Below are positions 1-7,767 of a DNA stretch of 64,000 nucleotides, in pieces (position 1 is the stretch's first letter; the number at the start of each line of letters is the position of its first letter). This stretch comes from Aridibacter sp965216195 (GTDB taxonomy: Bacteria > Acidobacteriota > Blastocatellia > Pyrinomonadales > Pyrinomonadaceae), in the NCBI GenBank assembly GCA_965216195.1, contig OZ244151.1, positions 3,720,001-3,784,000 on the forward strand. Direction: 5' to 3'. Position numbers and translations under genes: made by a program. The notes under the pieces were generated by a model, which was not told the DNA's origin, did no database searches, and saw only the letters and a list, made by a program, of their open reading frames with translations.

Positions 1-1
1 T

Positions 2-493
2 GTTTCTGAAGGAAAGTGCCGGATAACTTTTTTTGACGAATCATCGAGTAAAATCTGGCAGACCGATAGCGAACACGCGACAAGTCTTTTAATACAAACT
101 GCAGATACCCAAAAAGTGAAGGAGAAATTTTCTCTGAGCATTTCGCCGTTTCGAATCAACTCAAAATCTCCTCTCGCCGGAATAAAGTCCTGCAATTATT
201 TGGAAAATATTTTGGCCTTAGAAGATGCGAGATCAAAAGGTTTTGATGAAGCCGTTCGCTTAAACGAGCGAAGCGCAGTTGCTTCAGCGTGCGTCGCGAA
301 CATTTTCTGGAGGAAAGACGGAAAGCTCTTTACGCCAAGCCTTGAAACGGGATGTTTAGCCGGAACCATGCGCGAGCACATCATTGAAACAGAAGAAGTA
401 GCAGAGGTCGAGGAAAACTTGGAAACGTTGAAAAATGCCGATGAAATCTTTCTCACATCTTCGGGAATTGGAATTAAGAATGCCGAGGTTTGA
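2..493 (+). CDS. Class IV aminotransferase, C-terminal part (aminodeoxychorismate lyase-like), 5' truncated
   Basis: The reading frame is open from base 2 with no start codon, so the gene begins outside the window; 163 residues are visible. The motifs SPLAGIKSCNYLENILA, VANIFW and GCLAGTMRE follow the C-terminal half of fold-type IV PLP enzymes (PabC, IlvE, D-amino acid aminotransferase), where the Lys/Asn stretch and the G-x-x-x-G-x-x-R turn bind the PLP phosphate. The catalytic lysine of these enzymes lies in the missing N-terminal half. Spacing of the motifs fits PabC (4-amino-4-deoxychorismate to p-aminobenzoate plus pyruvate, folate pathway) best, but branched-chain aminotransferase cannot be excluded. 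It converges on arsS with only 8 bases between the two stop codons. Confidence 0.8.
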   Translation, partial: VSEGKCRITFFDESSSKIWQTDSEHATSLLIQTADTQKVKEKFSLSISPFRINSKSPLAGIKSCNYLENILALEDARSKGFDEAVRLNERSAVASACVANIFWRKDGKLFTPSLETGCLAGTMREHIIETEEVAEVEENLETLKNADEIFLTSSGIGIKNAEV

Positions 494-501
494 GGGCTTT
501 T

Positions 502-1518
502 CTACGCCACTGTTCCGCCGCAGCTCGATCCCGATCCCGCAGTGCAGCCAAAGCAATGCGCGTTTGTCATGATCTTGCGACCAAAGAATTTTTCTTGTGA
601 AAAGTCGCGAATTGTTTGTCCAACGCCAGTCGACACTGGGATTTCGAGCATCTGATTGAAATCGCAATCAAATAGATTTCCCCGCCAATCAACACTCAAA
701 GTGTTTTTACACATCAAGCCTTCGACAGTAGACGGGTTAAACGCATTCACGAGTTTTCCCATGTACTTTTCTTCGTTTTGCGAACGCCGAAGCCAGTCAA
801 GGTATCTGGCGATTGGCATGTTTGTGATCGTATATAAATTGTTAAACGAAACACCGTACCGAGCTTTTAGTTCTTTCTTGAAGTCGGACTCGATCCCGGA
901 TTGTTCCGGCGGAAGAAAAGCCCCGACCGGATTATAAACTAGATTTAAAGTCAGATTGCTTTCAGACGTTCCATAGCCAGCTGCGTTCAGGCGTCTAAGC
1001 GCCTCAACTGATTTATCAAATACTCCTTTGCCACGCTGAGCGTCTGTTTGCTGCTGCATAAAATAAGGGAGACTGCATACAACTTCGACCTCGTTTTCGG
1101 CAAAGAAATCAGGTAAATCTTCCTGTCCATTTTCAAACATAACGGTCAGATTATGACGCACCATTATTTGCGCACCTGTCTTCTGAGCCTCTTTTACAAA
1201 ATACCGAAAATCAGGGACGAGTTCCGGAGCACCGCCTGTAATATCCAGGATAGGGATTTTATGTTTGCGTAGCGCTTTCAGACACGAATCAATTGTTTCA
1301 CGCTCGATGATTTCGGTTCGCGTTGGCGAGGCATCTACATGGCAATGTTTGCAGGCTTGATTGCACAGTTTGCCGACATTAACCTGGAGGATTTCAACAT
1401 CCGTTGAACGCAAATCAAGACTGCTTTCAGCGAGTTTTTTTTCAAACGAAATAGGAACATCGGGCAAAGCCGCTTTGCCGTTCCGCCGGGTGATTTGAAT
1501 TTGTCCGGTTGTCGTCAT
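502..1518 (-). CDS. arsS: Arsenosugar biosynthesis radical SAM protein ArsS
   Basis: Radical SAM enzyme of 338 residues. The 4Fe-4S ligand motif C-x3-C-x2-C is at residues 52-59 (LCNQACKHC), followed by a TIM-barrel-like region and a Cys-rich tail (HCFGCTAGSGSSC), the architecture of the radical SAM/Cys-rich family TIGR04167. Members next to arsM transfer the 5'-deoxyadenosyl group to dimethylated arsenic, giving the first arsenosugar precursor. I start at the ATG at 1518 (MTTTGQ); an upstream in-frame GTG at 1536 lies inside a palindromic repeat and is unlikely. Last gene of the minus-strand arsenosugar operon. Some relatives are selenoproteins; all visible ligand positions here are Cys. The role is inferred from family and neighbours. 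Confidence 0.9.
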   Translation of the reverse strand: MTTTGQIQITRRNGKAALPDVPISFEKKLAESSLDLRSTDVEILQVNVGKLCNQACKHCHVDASPTRTEIIERETIDSCLKALRKHKIPILDITGGAPELVPDFRYFVKEAQKTGAQIMVRHNLTVMFENGQEDLPDFFAENEVEVVCSLPYFMQQQTDAQRGKGVFDKSVEALRRLNAAGYGTSESNLTLNLVYNPVGAFLPPEQSGIESDFKKELKARYGVSFNNLYTITNMPIARYLDWLRRSQNEEKYMGKLVNAFNPSTVEGLMCKNTLSVDWRGNLFDCDFNQMLEIPVSTGVGQTIRDFSQEKFFGRKIMTNAHCFGCTAGSGSSCGGTVA

Positions 1519-1530
1519 AATGCTCTTTAC

Positions 1531-1612
1531 GCCCACGAAAGGAACGAAAAAGAGAGAAATGATTTTCCATATTCATTTTCTTTCTTTCGTATTTTTTGTC
1601 GGTTTCGTGGGT
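1531..1612. repeat. Imperfect palindromic repeat between arsS and the peroxidase-like gene
   Basis: Left arm 1532-1556 begins CCCACGAAAGGAACGAAAAA. The right arm 1580-1613, read on the minus strand, begins AACCCACGAAACCGACAAAA. The outer nine bases pair perfectly and the inner part is A-rich and degenerate. The arm has the same spacing of conserved bases (CAC-n-WARGGAAC-n-WARA) as the arms that flank the GxxExxY gene near 7.1 and 7.7 kb, suggesting one repeat superfamily. It fills almost the whole gap between the two genes, so it would form a hairpin in the operon transcript. Confidence 0.65.
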
Positions 1613-1619
1613 TAAATTC

Positions 1620-1949
1620 TTACATCGAAACCTTATCGTGAGCGTTGTGTGACTGTATGCCGTGGATCAAACTCGCGCCGCCGCGAATCGCAGAAGCCAG
1701 GTGCATTGCTTCGGTCATCTGTTCCATATTGGATCCGTTTTCAAGCGAGCTCTGCGTAAAGGCGTCGATGCAATATGGACACTGGATCGTTACCGCGACG
1801 GCCAAACCGATCAAGGCCTTTTCGCGTTTTGATAGAGCACCTTCTTCCTGGCAAGCCTGGTACCAAGCCATAAACTTCTCAAACAATTCGGGCGAGTGCT
1901 TTCCAACTTCCCCAAAACGTTCAAGATCTTCTTCTTCGTAATAGCTCAT
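1620..1949 (-). CDS. Arsenosugar-associated peroxidase-like protein (carboxymuconolactone decarboxylase fold)
   Basis: Small helical protein of 109 residues with the redox motif CPYC at residues 57-60, followed by IDAFTQ, as in AhpD/carboxymuconolactone decarboxylase-fold proteins. A subfamily of these (TIGR04169, 'arsenosugar biosynthesis-associated peroxidase-like') is found next to arsS. In AhpD the two cysteines form a thiol/disulfide pair that reduces peroxides; the substrate in the arsenic setting is unknown. It starts at the ATG at 1949 and lies 101 bases upstream of arsS in the same direction, separated by a palindromic repeat. Role in keeping arsenic species or the Fe-S enzyme reduced is inference. 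Confidence 0.82.
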   Translation of the reverse strand: MSYYEEEDLERFGEVGKHSPELFEKFMAWYQACQEEGALSKREKALIGLAVAVTIQCPYCIDAFTQSSLENGSNMEQMTEAMHLASAIRGGASLIHGIQSHNAHDKVSM

Positions 1950-1968
1950 AATGCTTTCTGCTCGGAGT

Positions 1969-1984
1969 CCCGCCTTTAGGCGGC
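1969..1984. repeat. Short palindrome (first copy)
   Basis: CCCGCCTTTAGGCGGC forms a six-base stem around a short centre. The same palindrome occurs at 2656-2672 in inverted orientation, so two copies bracket the DinB-like gene. It lies between that gene and the peroxidase-like gene. REP-like; no further function visible. Confidence 0.6.
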
Positions 1985-2021
1985 TCTTTCTTTGTTGGTT
2001 CGGAGTCGAATAAAGACCGAA

Positions 2022-2504
2022 CTACCCATTCAAAATCAATAGAAATTTTTCGATCTGTCTTCGATGTCTCAAAATGTGGACGATCGCGTGCTCCATCATC
2101 TGGTCAATGTTATACCTTACGCCCCAACCGGAATCTATATAAACGCTGGTCATCTTTTCGCTGATCTCTTCCCAGCGTCCATCAAAAATGGCTGCCGTAT
2201 CGAAAATCACTTTGTCCAGCTCACAAACGATTTCGTGCTTTGAAAATTTTTGGGTCTCGACCGGGACGACGTCCATCAATAGCGATTCGCGTATGTAATA
2301 AATATACCGACGTCCGGCCCGAATTACGTGATTCATTATCGTTTCGATGGAACGACAATCTTCGTTTTTCGTTAGGGGGTCGGCGATTTGCACGTAATCT
2401 TCTTCGCTAACAGTCTTCAGAACAACTTTGAGTTGCAGCGTCGCTCGTTCGTATTCGTCCAGTAGGGAGCCGATTGCCCCCGGACGGTATTCTTCAATTC
2501 TCAT
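2022..2504 (-). CDS. DinB-like four-helix protein
   Basis: 160-residue, mainly helical protein. A histidine in NHVIRAGRRY and two more in MMEHAIVHILRHRRQIEKF fit the His triad that binds a divalent metal in DinB/YfiT-type proteins. Many of these are thiol-S-transferases (for example bacillithiol or mycothiol users), others have no known activity. Starts at ATG 2504. It lies between the methyltransferase and the peroxidase-like gene in the same direction, but is bracketed by two inverted copies of a GC-rich palindrome, so it may be a later addition to the arsenosugar cluster. A thiol-dependent step in arsenic handling would be plausible but nothing in the sequence proves it. Confidence 0.7.
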   Translation of the reverse strand: MRIEEYRPGAIGSLLDEYERATLQLKVVLKTVSEEDYVQIADPLTKNEDCRSIETIMNHVIRAGRRYIYYIRESLLMDVVPVETQKFSKHEIVCELDKVIFDTAAIFDGRWEEISEKMTSVYIDSGWGVRYNIDQMMEHAIVHILRHRRQIEKFLLILNG

Positions 2505-2655
2505 GTTTCTTTCTTCGATAAATGATGCAAGAGGATAGTTATTCAGTTCAGGTCCTACTCCACCCGCGAAATCTTGCCGATTTTGAGGAAATAAAACAGA
2601 TCTTCCTTAACTGCCATCTCAAATATTCTCTCGACTCATTTAAGCCAGGCTTTTT

Positions 2656-2672
2656 GCCGCCTAAAGGCGGGA
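2656..2672. repeat. Short palindrome (second copy)
   Basis: GCCGCCTAAAGGCGGGA, the same palindrome as at 1969-1984 but in the opposite orientation. It begins just 3' of the methyltransferase gene stop codon and may also work as a weak RNA hairpin there. The remaining gap to the DinB-like gene shows no other element. Confidence 0.6.
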
Positions 2673-2676
2673 GAAC

Positions 2677-3834
2677 TTAACAACAATCTCCAACAGGACC
2701 GCAATTCTCACCGGCCTCAGTTACATCGTATTCCAAGCCCTTTGTTTCACGCGGATGACGCTTTACCGTTCGCCTGCAATCAAAAACGGCGGCGTCGCTT
2801 ATAGCTATTTCCACGCGCGGCTCAACCGCTTCTATTTGTGATGCGTACGGTTCTTTATTGTAGATATTAAAGGTTTTATCGCAAACCGCCATTCTTGCAC
2901 CGCGCTCAAGCCAGTGTCCGTCGTCGTCAAGTACTTTCTTCCAGGGCCCCTTGTAAATCACAGCCTGATTGCGTTCGAGGCATTCGCCTTGCTTGCCTTT
3001 GTAGGCAACAATGGTAACGGAGCGAAACTCAATGCCTTCAACGGTTTGCCAGGGTTTTTCATCCCGTTTTACTACTTCCATTCCGTAAAATCCCGCGTCT
3101 TCAAACGCTTCGATAAACTTATCTTCCCGAAACGCGCCTGAAATACAACCGCTCCACAACTCCGGATCATCCTGAAGGTGCTGCGGGACGTCTTCGTCCG
3201 CGACGATGTCTGAGATAGCAACCCTTCCACCACGTTTTAATACGCGAAACATCTCATCAAACATCTGCGTCTTATCTTCTGGCTTGACCAAATTCAAAAC
3301 GCAATTCGACAAGATGACGTCAATCGAATCGTCGGCAACGAGCGGCTTTTCTTTTTTTGCTTTGTTTACAAAAGATTCATAGCTGGCTATATCCTCGGCA
3401 GAATTTATCGGATTATTTTTCAGATATTTATCAACCAAGCTGAGATCTAGTTTTAAGTCTTGAATCTTACCGTAGCGAAATTCCACGTTACAAAAGCCGA
3501 TTTTTTCTGCAAGCTTATTGCGATACTTATTTGCAAGCGAAAGCATTTCGATGTTGGTGTCGACGCCGATCACTGATCCATTTTCACCTACGATTTGTGA
3601 TGCTATGTAGCATATTTTTCCGCCTCCCGAACCGAGATCAAGTACAGTCTCACCCTTTTCAACGTAAGCCGACGGATCTCCGCATCCGTAATCACGTTTG
3701 ACGATTTCTTCCGGAAGAATTTCGAGAAATTCAGGATTGTATTCCACAGGACAGCAAAGTGCCGACTCCACGGCGTTTGCCGCTTCACCATATCTCTCTT
3801 TTACCGCCGCTTCTACGTCTAGATCGTAAGCCAT
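2677..3834 (-). CDS. arsM: ArsM-type arsenite S-adenosylmethionine methyltransferase with C-terminal extension
   Basis: 385 residues. The N-terminal part carries a Cys pair (C27, C28 in ALCCPVEYN) and C51 (DYGCGDP), then the SAM-binding glycine motif VLDLGSGGG (about 64-72), motif II/III around LSNCVLNL and RVLKRGGRVAISDIV, and a later Cys in SGCISGAF. These are the arrangement of ArsM enzymes, which methylate As(III) stepwise using conserved cysteines. After the catalytic domain a stretch of about 100 residues ends in ENCGPVGDCC, a Cys-rich tail seen in arsenosugar-linked members. It is the first gene of the minus-strand cluster and is transcribed away from the glycosyltransferase at 3983, so a shared control region lies at 3835-3982. 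No ArsR-type regulator is visible in the window. Confidence 0.85.
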   Translation of the reverse strand: MAYDLDVEAAVKERYGEAANAVESALCCPVEYNPEFLEILPEEIVKRDYGCGDPSAYVEKGETVLDLGSGGGKICYIASQIVGENGSVIGVDTNIEMLSLANKYRNKLAEKIGFCNVEFRYGKIQDLKLDLSLVDKYLKNNPINSAEDIASYESFVNKAKKEKPLVADDSIDVILSNCVLNLVKPEDKTQMFDEMFRVLKRGGRVAISDIVADEDVPQHLQDDPELWSGCISGAFREDKFIEAFEDAGFYGMEVVKRDEKPWQTVEGIEFRSVTIVAYKGKQGECLERNQAVIYKGPWKKVLDDDGHWLERGARMAVCDKTFNIYNKEPYASQIEAVEPRVEIAISDAAVFDCRRTVKRHPRETKGLEYDVTEAGENCGPVGDCC

Positions 3835-3982
3835 AGTTGTTTTATGATTCCCTTAAAGTTGTATCGCAGAGCTTTCGAAATTCCGGGAAGTTAGAATCAC
3901 TCGTTCGTTGTTTACAAAAATTCCGGAATTTTTTTGCCCTGCGATTAAACTAAAAATATCAATTTGGCTAATAATTATTCCC

Positions 3983-4636
3983 GTGAAAAGTGCAATTACA
4001 ATAATGGCAAAGGTTCCGGTAGCCGGCGCTGTTAAAACAAGGCTACAGCCGTTCTTAACCGCTAAAGAATCTGCCGGGCTCGCTGCATGTTTTTTACAAG
4101 ACGCGGTGCGGAAAGCTCTTCAAACCCGACAAGAAATGGTCATTGCATTTTCACCTGCTAACAAAACGCGCGATTTGGAAGCTCACTTAGAGGCCAATTA
4201 CACACTCATCGTGCAGGAGGGAGATAATTTAGGCGAGCGCATGCAAAACGCCTTTGAAAAGGTTTTCGCGATGGGCTTTGAGCAGGTATCGATGGTCGGC
4301 ACAGACAGCCCGACTTTTCCGGTGACGTGTTTTAGTGATGCCGTTAGGTTTTTGTCAGATGGAGCCGATGTTGTTTTGGGCGAAACCGAAGACGGCGGGT
4401 TTTACTTTATCGGGCTTAGAAAACCCAGGCCTGAGATTTTTGCAAATGTTGACTGGAGTACCGAAAAAACATTCAAACAGACCGCTCGAAACGCCGCTTT
4501 GGCTGGTTTGCGGTTGGAGCTTCTTGATAAATGGTACGATGTGGATTTGCCGGAAGACCTCAAACGATTGGCAGAAGAACTCGACCAGAACCCAGAGATC
4601 GCGCCAGCCACTGCCGAATGGCTAAAGAATTTCTAA
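3983..4636 (+). CDS. TIGR04282-type arsenosugar biosynthesis glycosyltransferase
   Basis: GT-A fold nucleotidyltransferase-like protein of 217 residues. The N-terminal segment IMAKVPVAGAVKTRL is the hallmark of this family, with the nucleotide-binding K-T-R at residues 18-20, followed by MVGTDSPTF (metal-binding Asp) and ETEDGGFYFIGL. TIGR04282 proteins are repeatedly found beside arsM/arsS and are thought to add the sugar-derived part of arsenosugars, though the reaction has not been shown from this sequence. I choose the GTG at 3983 because it puts the conserved segment at the usual place; the longer ATG frame from 3908 would add 25 poorly conserved residues. Divergent from arsM. Confidence 0.82.
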   Translation: MKSAITIMAKVPVAGAVKTRLQPFLTAKESAGLAACFLQDAVRKALQTRQEMVIAFSPANKTRDLEAHLEANYTLIVQEGDNLGERMQNAFEKVFAMGFEQVSMVGTDSPTFPVTCFSDAVRFLSDGADVVLGETEDGGFYFIGLRKPRPEIFANVDWSTEKTFKQTARNAALAGLRLELLDKWYDVDLPEDLKRLAEELDQNPEIAPATAEWLKNF

Positions 4637-4722
4637 ACTGTTAAAATTGCGGGACAAAAAACAAAGGTTTTGAGAAGCGAAGACTGTTTAATTGCTTTGT
4701 GTATAGGGAGTTATAGCTATAA

Positions 4723-6090
4723 GTGGTGAGTGAGACGCGACCAATTGTAATGAAATTTGGCGGCACCTCCGTAAAAGATTCGGAGGCGTTTGAGCGCGTG
4801 GCGAAAATCGTCGGCGATCAAAAAAAAGACTGCCCCATTGTAGTTACGTCTGCTCTGGCTGGGTTTACCGACGCGCTCCTCGATTCGTTTGCTGCGGCAA
4901 AGGCGGGAGATTCCTCGCAGGCTTTTTCCTCATTAGAAGAGGATTTCGAGCGCCACGAAAGGGTTGCGGCGGATCTCCTGAATGAGCAACTCGAAAAAGC
5001 TTATCTTGCCGAGTTAAATCTTGCAAAGGAAGAGCTATCGGGTTTATTGATGCGGGCGGAAAGACGCAGTTTGCCGCTTCAAATGCTCAAAGATGCTGTC
5101 GTTTCCTATGGCGAACAGCTATCCTCAAGACTTTTAGCGGACGTATGTAAAGCGAAGGGATTAAACGCACGCCAGGTAGATTCGCGGCGCGTTATAGTTA
5201 CCGACGATGAATACGGCTCGGCAAAACCGATTTGGGACGAAACGGAAAAGTTTATACAACTCGAATTAAACTCTTTGCTCGAAGCTGATGAGATCCCAAT
5301 TATGGGCGGTTTTATTGCTTCAAACCGCAGCGGCGAAACGACGACCCTTGGACGCGGCGGTTCTGATTATTCCGCAGCGCTGGTTGGTGCGGCACTGAAG
5401 GCGAAGGAGATTCAGATTTGGACGGATGTAACTGGCGTTTTGACCTGTGATCCCAGAATTTGTGAAGACGCGCGAACAATTGACGTGCTTTCCTACAACG
5501 AAGCCGCTGAGCTCGCTTATTTTGGTGCGAAAGTGCTTCACCCGAAGACGATCCAGCCCGCGGTAGATCATGAAATTCCCGTACGCGTATGCAATTCGCG
5601 CGAGCCTGATGAAAAAGGGACGATGGTTCTCACGGAGAGTAGTGTCTCGGAAAATCGGATCAAATCCATTGCGCACAAAACGGGAATCACAATTTTGCGT
5701 ATTTCCTCAGCGCGTATGCTTGGAAGCTACGGATTTATGTCAGCGCTTTTTCAGGTGTTTGAAAGGTTTCGAACCGTGATTGATGTTATTTCAACGTCAG
5801 AGGTTTCTGTTGCGCTGACTCTCGATAACACGGATTCGCTTGAGAAAATTGTTACGGAACTAGAGCGACTCGGAGATGTCGAGATCGAACATGGGCATGC
5901 TGTGATCTGCGTTGTTGGCGAAGGCCTGCGTGCCTCCTCGGGGCTTGCGTCAAAGGTGTTTTCAACTATTGAGGATACAAACATATCGCTCATCTCGCAT
6001 GGAGCTTCCTCGGTTAATCTGACGTTTGTGGTTAAGGAAGAAAAGGTCAATGAGGTGATCAAAAAGCTGCACGGTACGTTTTTCCAATAA
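4723..6090 (+). CDS. lysC: Aspartate kinase
   Basis: Phosphorylates L-aspartate in the first step towards lysine, threonine and methionine. 455 residues, the usual length of a monofunctional enzyme. KFGGTS at residues 11-16 binds ATP and aspartate; GFIASNR and TTLGRGGSDYSA form the kinase active site; two ACT domains follow from about residue 310 and are expected to bind lysine or threonine for feedback control. Start is a GTG at 4723 with GGGAG twelve bases upstream. It is followed after three bases by an M20 deacylase and later by dapB, so this is a lysine/diaminopimelate operon. Confidence 0.95.
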   Translation: MVSETRPIVMKFGGTSVKDSEAFERVAKIVGDQKKDCPIVVTSALAGFTDALLDSFAAAKAGDSSQAFSSLEEDFERHERVAADLLNEQLEKAYLAELNLAKEELSGLLMRAERRSLPLQMLKDAVVSYGEQLSSRLLADVCKAKGLNARQVDSRRVIVTDDEYGSAKPIWDETEKFIQLELNSLLEADEIPIMGGFIASNRSGETTTLGRGGSDYSAALVGAALKAKEIQIWTDVTGVLTCDPRICEDARTIDVLSYNEAAELAYFGAKVLHPKTIQPAVDHEIPVRVCNSREPDEKGTMVLTESSVSENRIKSIAHKTGITILRISSARMLGSYGFMSALFQVFERFRTVIDVISTSEVSVALTLDNTDSLEKIVTELERLGDVEIEHGHAVICVVGEGLRASSGLASKVFSTIEDTNISLISHGASSVNLTFVVKEEKVNEVIKKLHGTFFQ

Positions 6091-6093
6091 CTT

Positions 6094-7095
6094 ATGAACG
6101 TTTTTGAGCTGACCAAGGAACTGATGAACATCCCTTCAACCTCCGGCGAGGAGCAGAACGTCGGCGCTTTTTTGGGAGAGTATCTTAAATCGCTGGGATA
6201 TGAAGTTGAGCTGCAAGAAGTTGAAGATGGGCGAAAGAACGTGATCGCCTGGGCTTCTGATGACCCACAGGTTTTCCTTTCGACCCATGTGGATACCGTT
6301 CCGCCCTACATCCCGCCAACTGAAGATGACGAAAAAATTTACGGACGTGGCTCGTGTGATGCGAAGGGAATCATCGCTTCGCAAATTACTGCAGCTGAAA
6401 GACTTCGTGAGCAGGGGATAGACAAGATCGGGCTTCTCTATACCGTTGACGAAGAGGAAGCGGGCACGGGCGCAAAAGTTGCAAACGGCCATCCAATTGC
6501 CGAGAAATGTAGGTTTCTGATAAACGGCGAGCCGACAGATTTGGATTTAGCGATTGGTTCTAAAGGGTCGCTGCGGCTGCTTTTGAAAACGGAAGGGAAG
6601 GCGGCGCACTCCGCTTATCCGGAGATGGGGGATTCGGCAATAGAGAAGATTTTGAGCGTTTTGCAGGATATTTTGGAGGCTGATTTGCCTAAAGATGATT
6701 TCTTTGGCGAAACTACGCTGAACATCGGAACAATTGAAGGGGGACTCAAGACAAACGTTGTCGCGCCAAACGCCGAGGCGGGTTTGCACATACGCATGGT
6801 TTCGGAGCTTGAGCCGGTCGTTGAGGTTTTGGAAAAAGCAATTGCCGGACGGGCAACACTTGAAACGATGTCTTGCAGCTTGCCCGTGAAAATGCTTGAG
6901 GTTGAAGGATTTAAGCAAAGGGTTGTGAGGTTTACTACCGATATTCCTTACTTAACAAACTGGGGAACGCCACTGCTTTTGGGCCCGGGTTCGATTCTTG
7001 ATGCACATACAAAGCACGAGTTTGTGCTGAAGAAAGATTTGGAAAAGGCTGTGGAGCTCTATGAGGATTTGGTGAAGAAATTGTTAAACACATAG
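6094..7095 (+). CDS. M20-family metallo-deacylase (DapE/ArgE/LysK-like)
   Basis: 333 residues with all metal ligands of peptidase family M20: STHVDTVP (His and Asp), YGRGSCDAKG (bridging Asp), DEEEAGT (catalytic and ligand Glu), NGEPTD (Glu), and LDAHTKHEF (C-terminal His). The dimerisation domain sits around residues 160-260. In this setting, between lysC and dapB, the likely substrate is N-succinyl- or N-acetyl-L,L-diaminopimelate. Sequence alone does not separate DapE from ArgE or the LysK deacetylase, so no symbol is given. Translation is probably coupled to lysC (gap of three bases). Its TAG stop lies inside a palindromic repeat arm (CACATAG), showing that the repeat borders the gene directly. 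Confidence 0.85.
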   Translation: MNVFELTKELMNIPSTSGEEQNVGAFLGEYLKSLGYEVELQEVEDGRKNVIAWASDDPQVFLSTHVDTVPPYIPPTEDDEKIYGRGSCDAKGIIASQITAAERLREQGIDKIGLLYTVDEEEAGTGAKVANGHPIAEKCRFLINGEPTDLDLAIGSKGSLRLLLKTEGKAAHSAYPEMGDSAIEKILSVLQDILEADLPKDDFFGETTLNIGTIEGGLKTNVVAPNAEAGLHIRMVSELEPVVEVLEKAIAGRATLETMSCSLPVKMLEVEGFKQRVVRFTTDIPYLTNWGTPLLLGPGSILDAHTKHEFVLKKDLEKAVELYEDLVKKLLNT

Positions 7096-7226
7096 GAACA
7101 TAGAAAACATTAGGTACGCGTATTTATACCACCATTTTTGATATTTGAAGCGCACAAAAGTTAACCGAGATCGTTCATAGCGTTTCTCACCTGCCGATCT
7201 TCCCTATGTTTTCTGTGTGTTTAAGA
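7085..7226. repeat. Palindromic repeat upstream of the GxxExxY gene
   Basis: The left arm (7085-7114) begins TTAAACACATAGGAACATAG. The right arm (7202-7226), read on the other strand, begins CTTAAACACACAGAAAACAT. The left arm is identical over about 21 bases to the left arm of the second element at 7641, so the two elements are direct copies flanking the GxxExxY gene. The internal segment (about 90 bases) has no gene. Confidence 0.75.
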
Positions 7227-7233
7227 CAGAAAT

Positions 7234-7644
7234 ATGACAAAAGAGTATTTGGATAAACTCACTTATGACGTGATTGGAGCAGCAATCGAAGTTCATAAGG
7301 CTCTCGGCGCCGGCCTTCTTGAAAGTGTTTATCACGAATGCATGAAGCATGAATTGCGAAATAGAAAGATTAGCTTCGAAACGGAATTAGTTGTTCCAAT
7401 TCACTTCAAGGGAATCGTGCTGGAATCCGAATTGCGATGTGATTTGTTTGTGGAAAACTGTTTGGCGGTTGAGCTGAAGGCAGTTGCGGAACTTTTACCC
7501 GTCAATGAAGCGCAACTTATGACCTATATGAACCTACTTAGGGCGCCAAAAGGAATTCTAATAAACTTCAATTGCGTAAACATTTTCAAACAAGGGCAGA
7601 AAACGATTGTAAACGAGTTGTTTAGAAAGTTACCGGAGGTTTAA
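7234..7644 (+). CDS. GxxExxY protein
   Basis: 136-residue protein with the signature GLLESVY (G-x-x-E-x-x-Y) near residue 27, followed by CDLFVENCLAVELKAV and LMTYMNLL. This is the small PF13366/TIGR04256 family, often scattered through Acidobacteriota, Bacteroidota and cyanobacterial genomes; the fold is thought to resemble PD-(D/E)xK nucleases (the ExK in VELKAV fits), but activity is not established. It interrupts the lysC-M20-dapB operon and lies precisely between two palindromic repeats; its own stop codon is part of the second repeat's left arm. That arrangement suggests gene and repeats moved together. No transposase is nearby. Confidence 0.88.
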   Translation: MTKEYLDKLTYDVIGAAIEVHKALGAGLLESVYHECMKHELRNRKISFETELVVPIHFKGIVLESELRCDLFVENCLAVELKAVAELLPVNEAQLMTYMNLLRAPKGILINFNCVNIFKQGQKTIVNELFRKLPEV

Positions 7645-7760
7645 ACACATAGGAACATAGATAGGATAGGTTTGGCTTTTGTCTCAGAAACCAAGTATAC
7701 ATTGCAGAATATAAACTCCTTCTCTTAGCCTATCTGGCCTATGTATCTATGTGTTTAAGT
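7641..7760. repeat. Palindromic repeat downstream of the GxxExxY gene
   Basis: The left arm (7641-7670) begins TTAAACACATAGGAACATAG. The right arm (7727-7760), on the other strand, begins CTTAAACACATAGATACATA. The arms match strongly with a few paired differences and enclose about 55 bases. The element supplies the TAA stop of the GxxExxY gene and ends eight bases before the dapB start, so it lies in the dapB leader. Confidence 0.8.
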
Positions 7761-7767
7761 TGATCTT

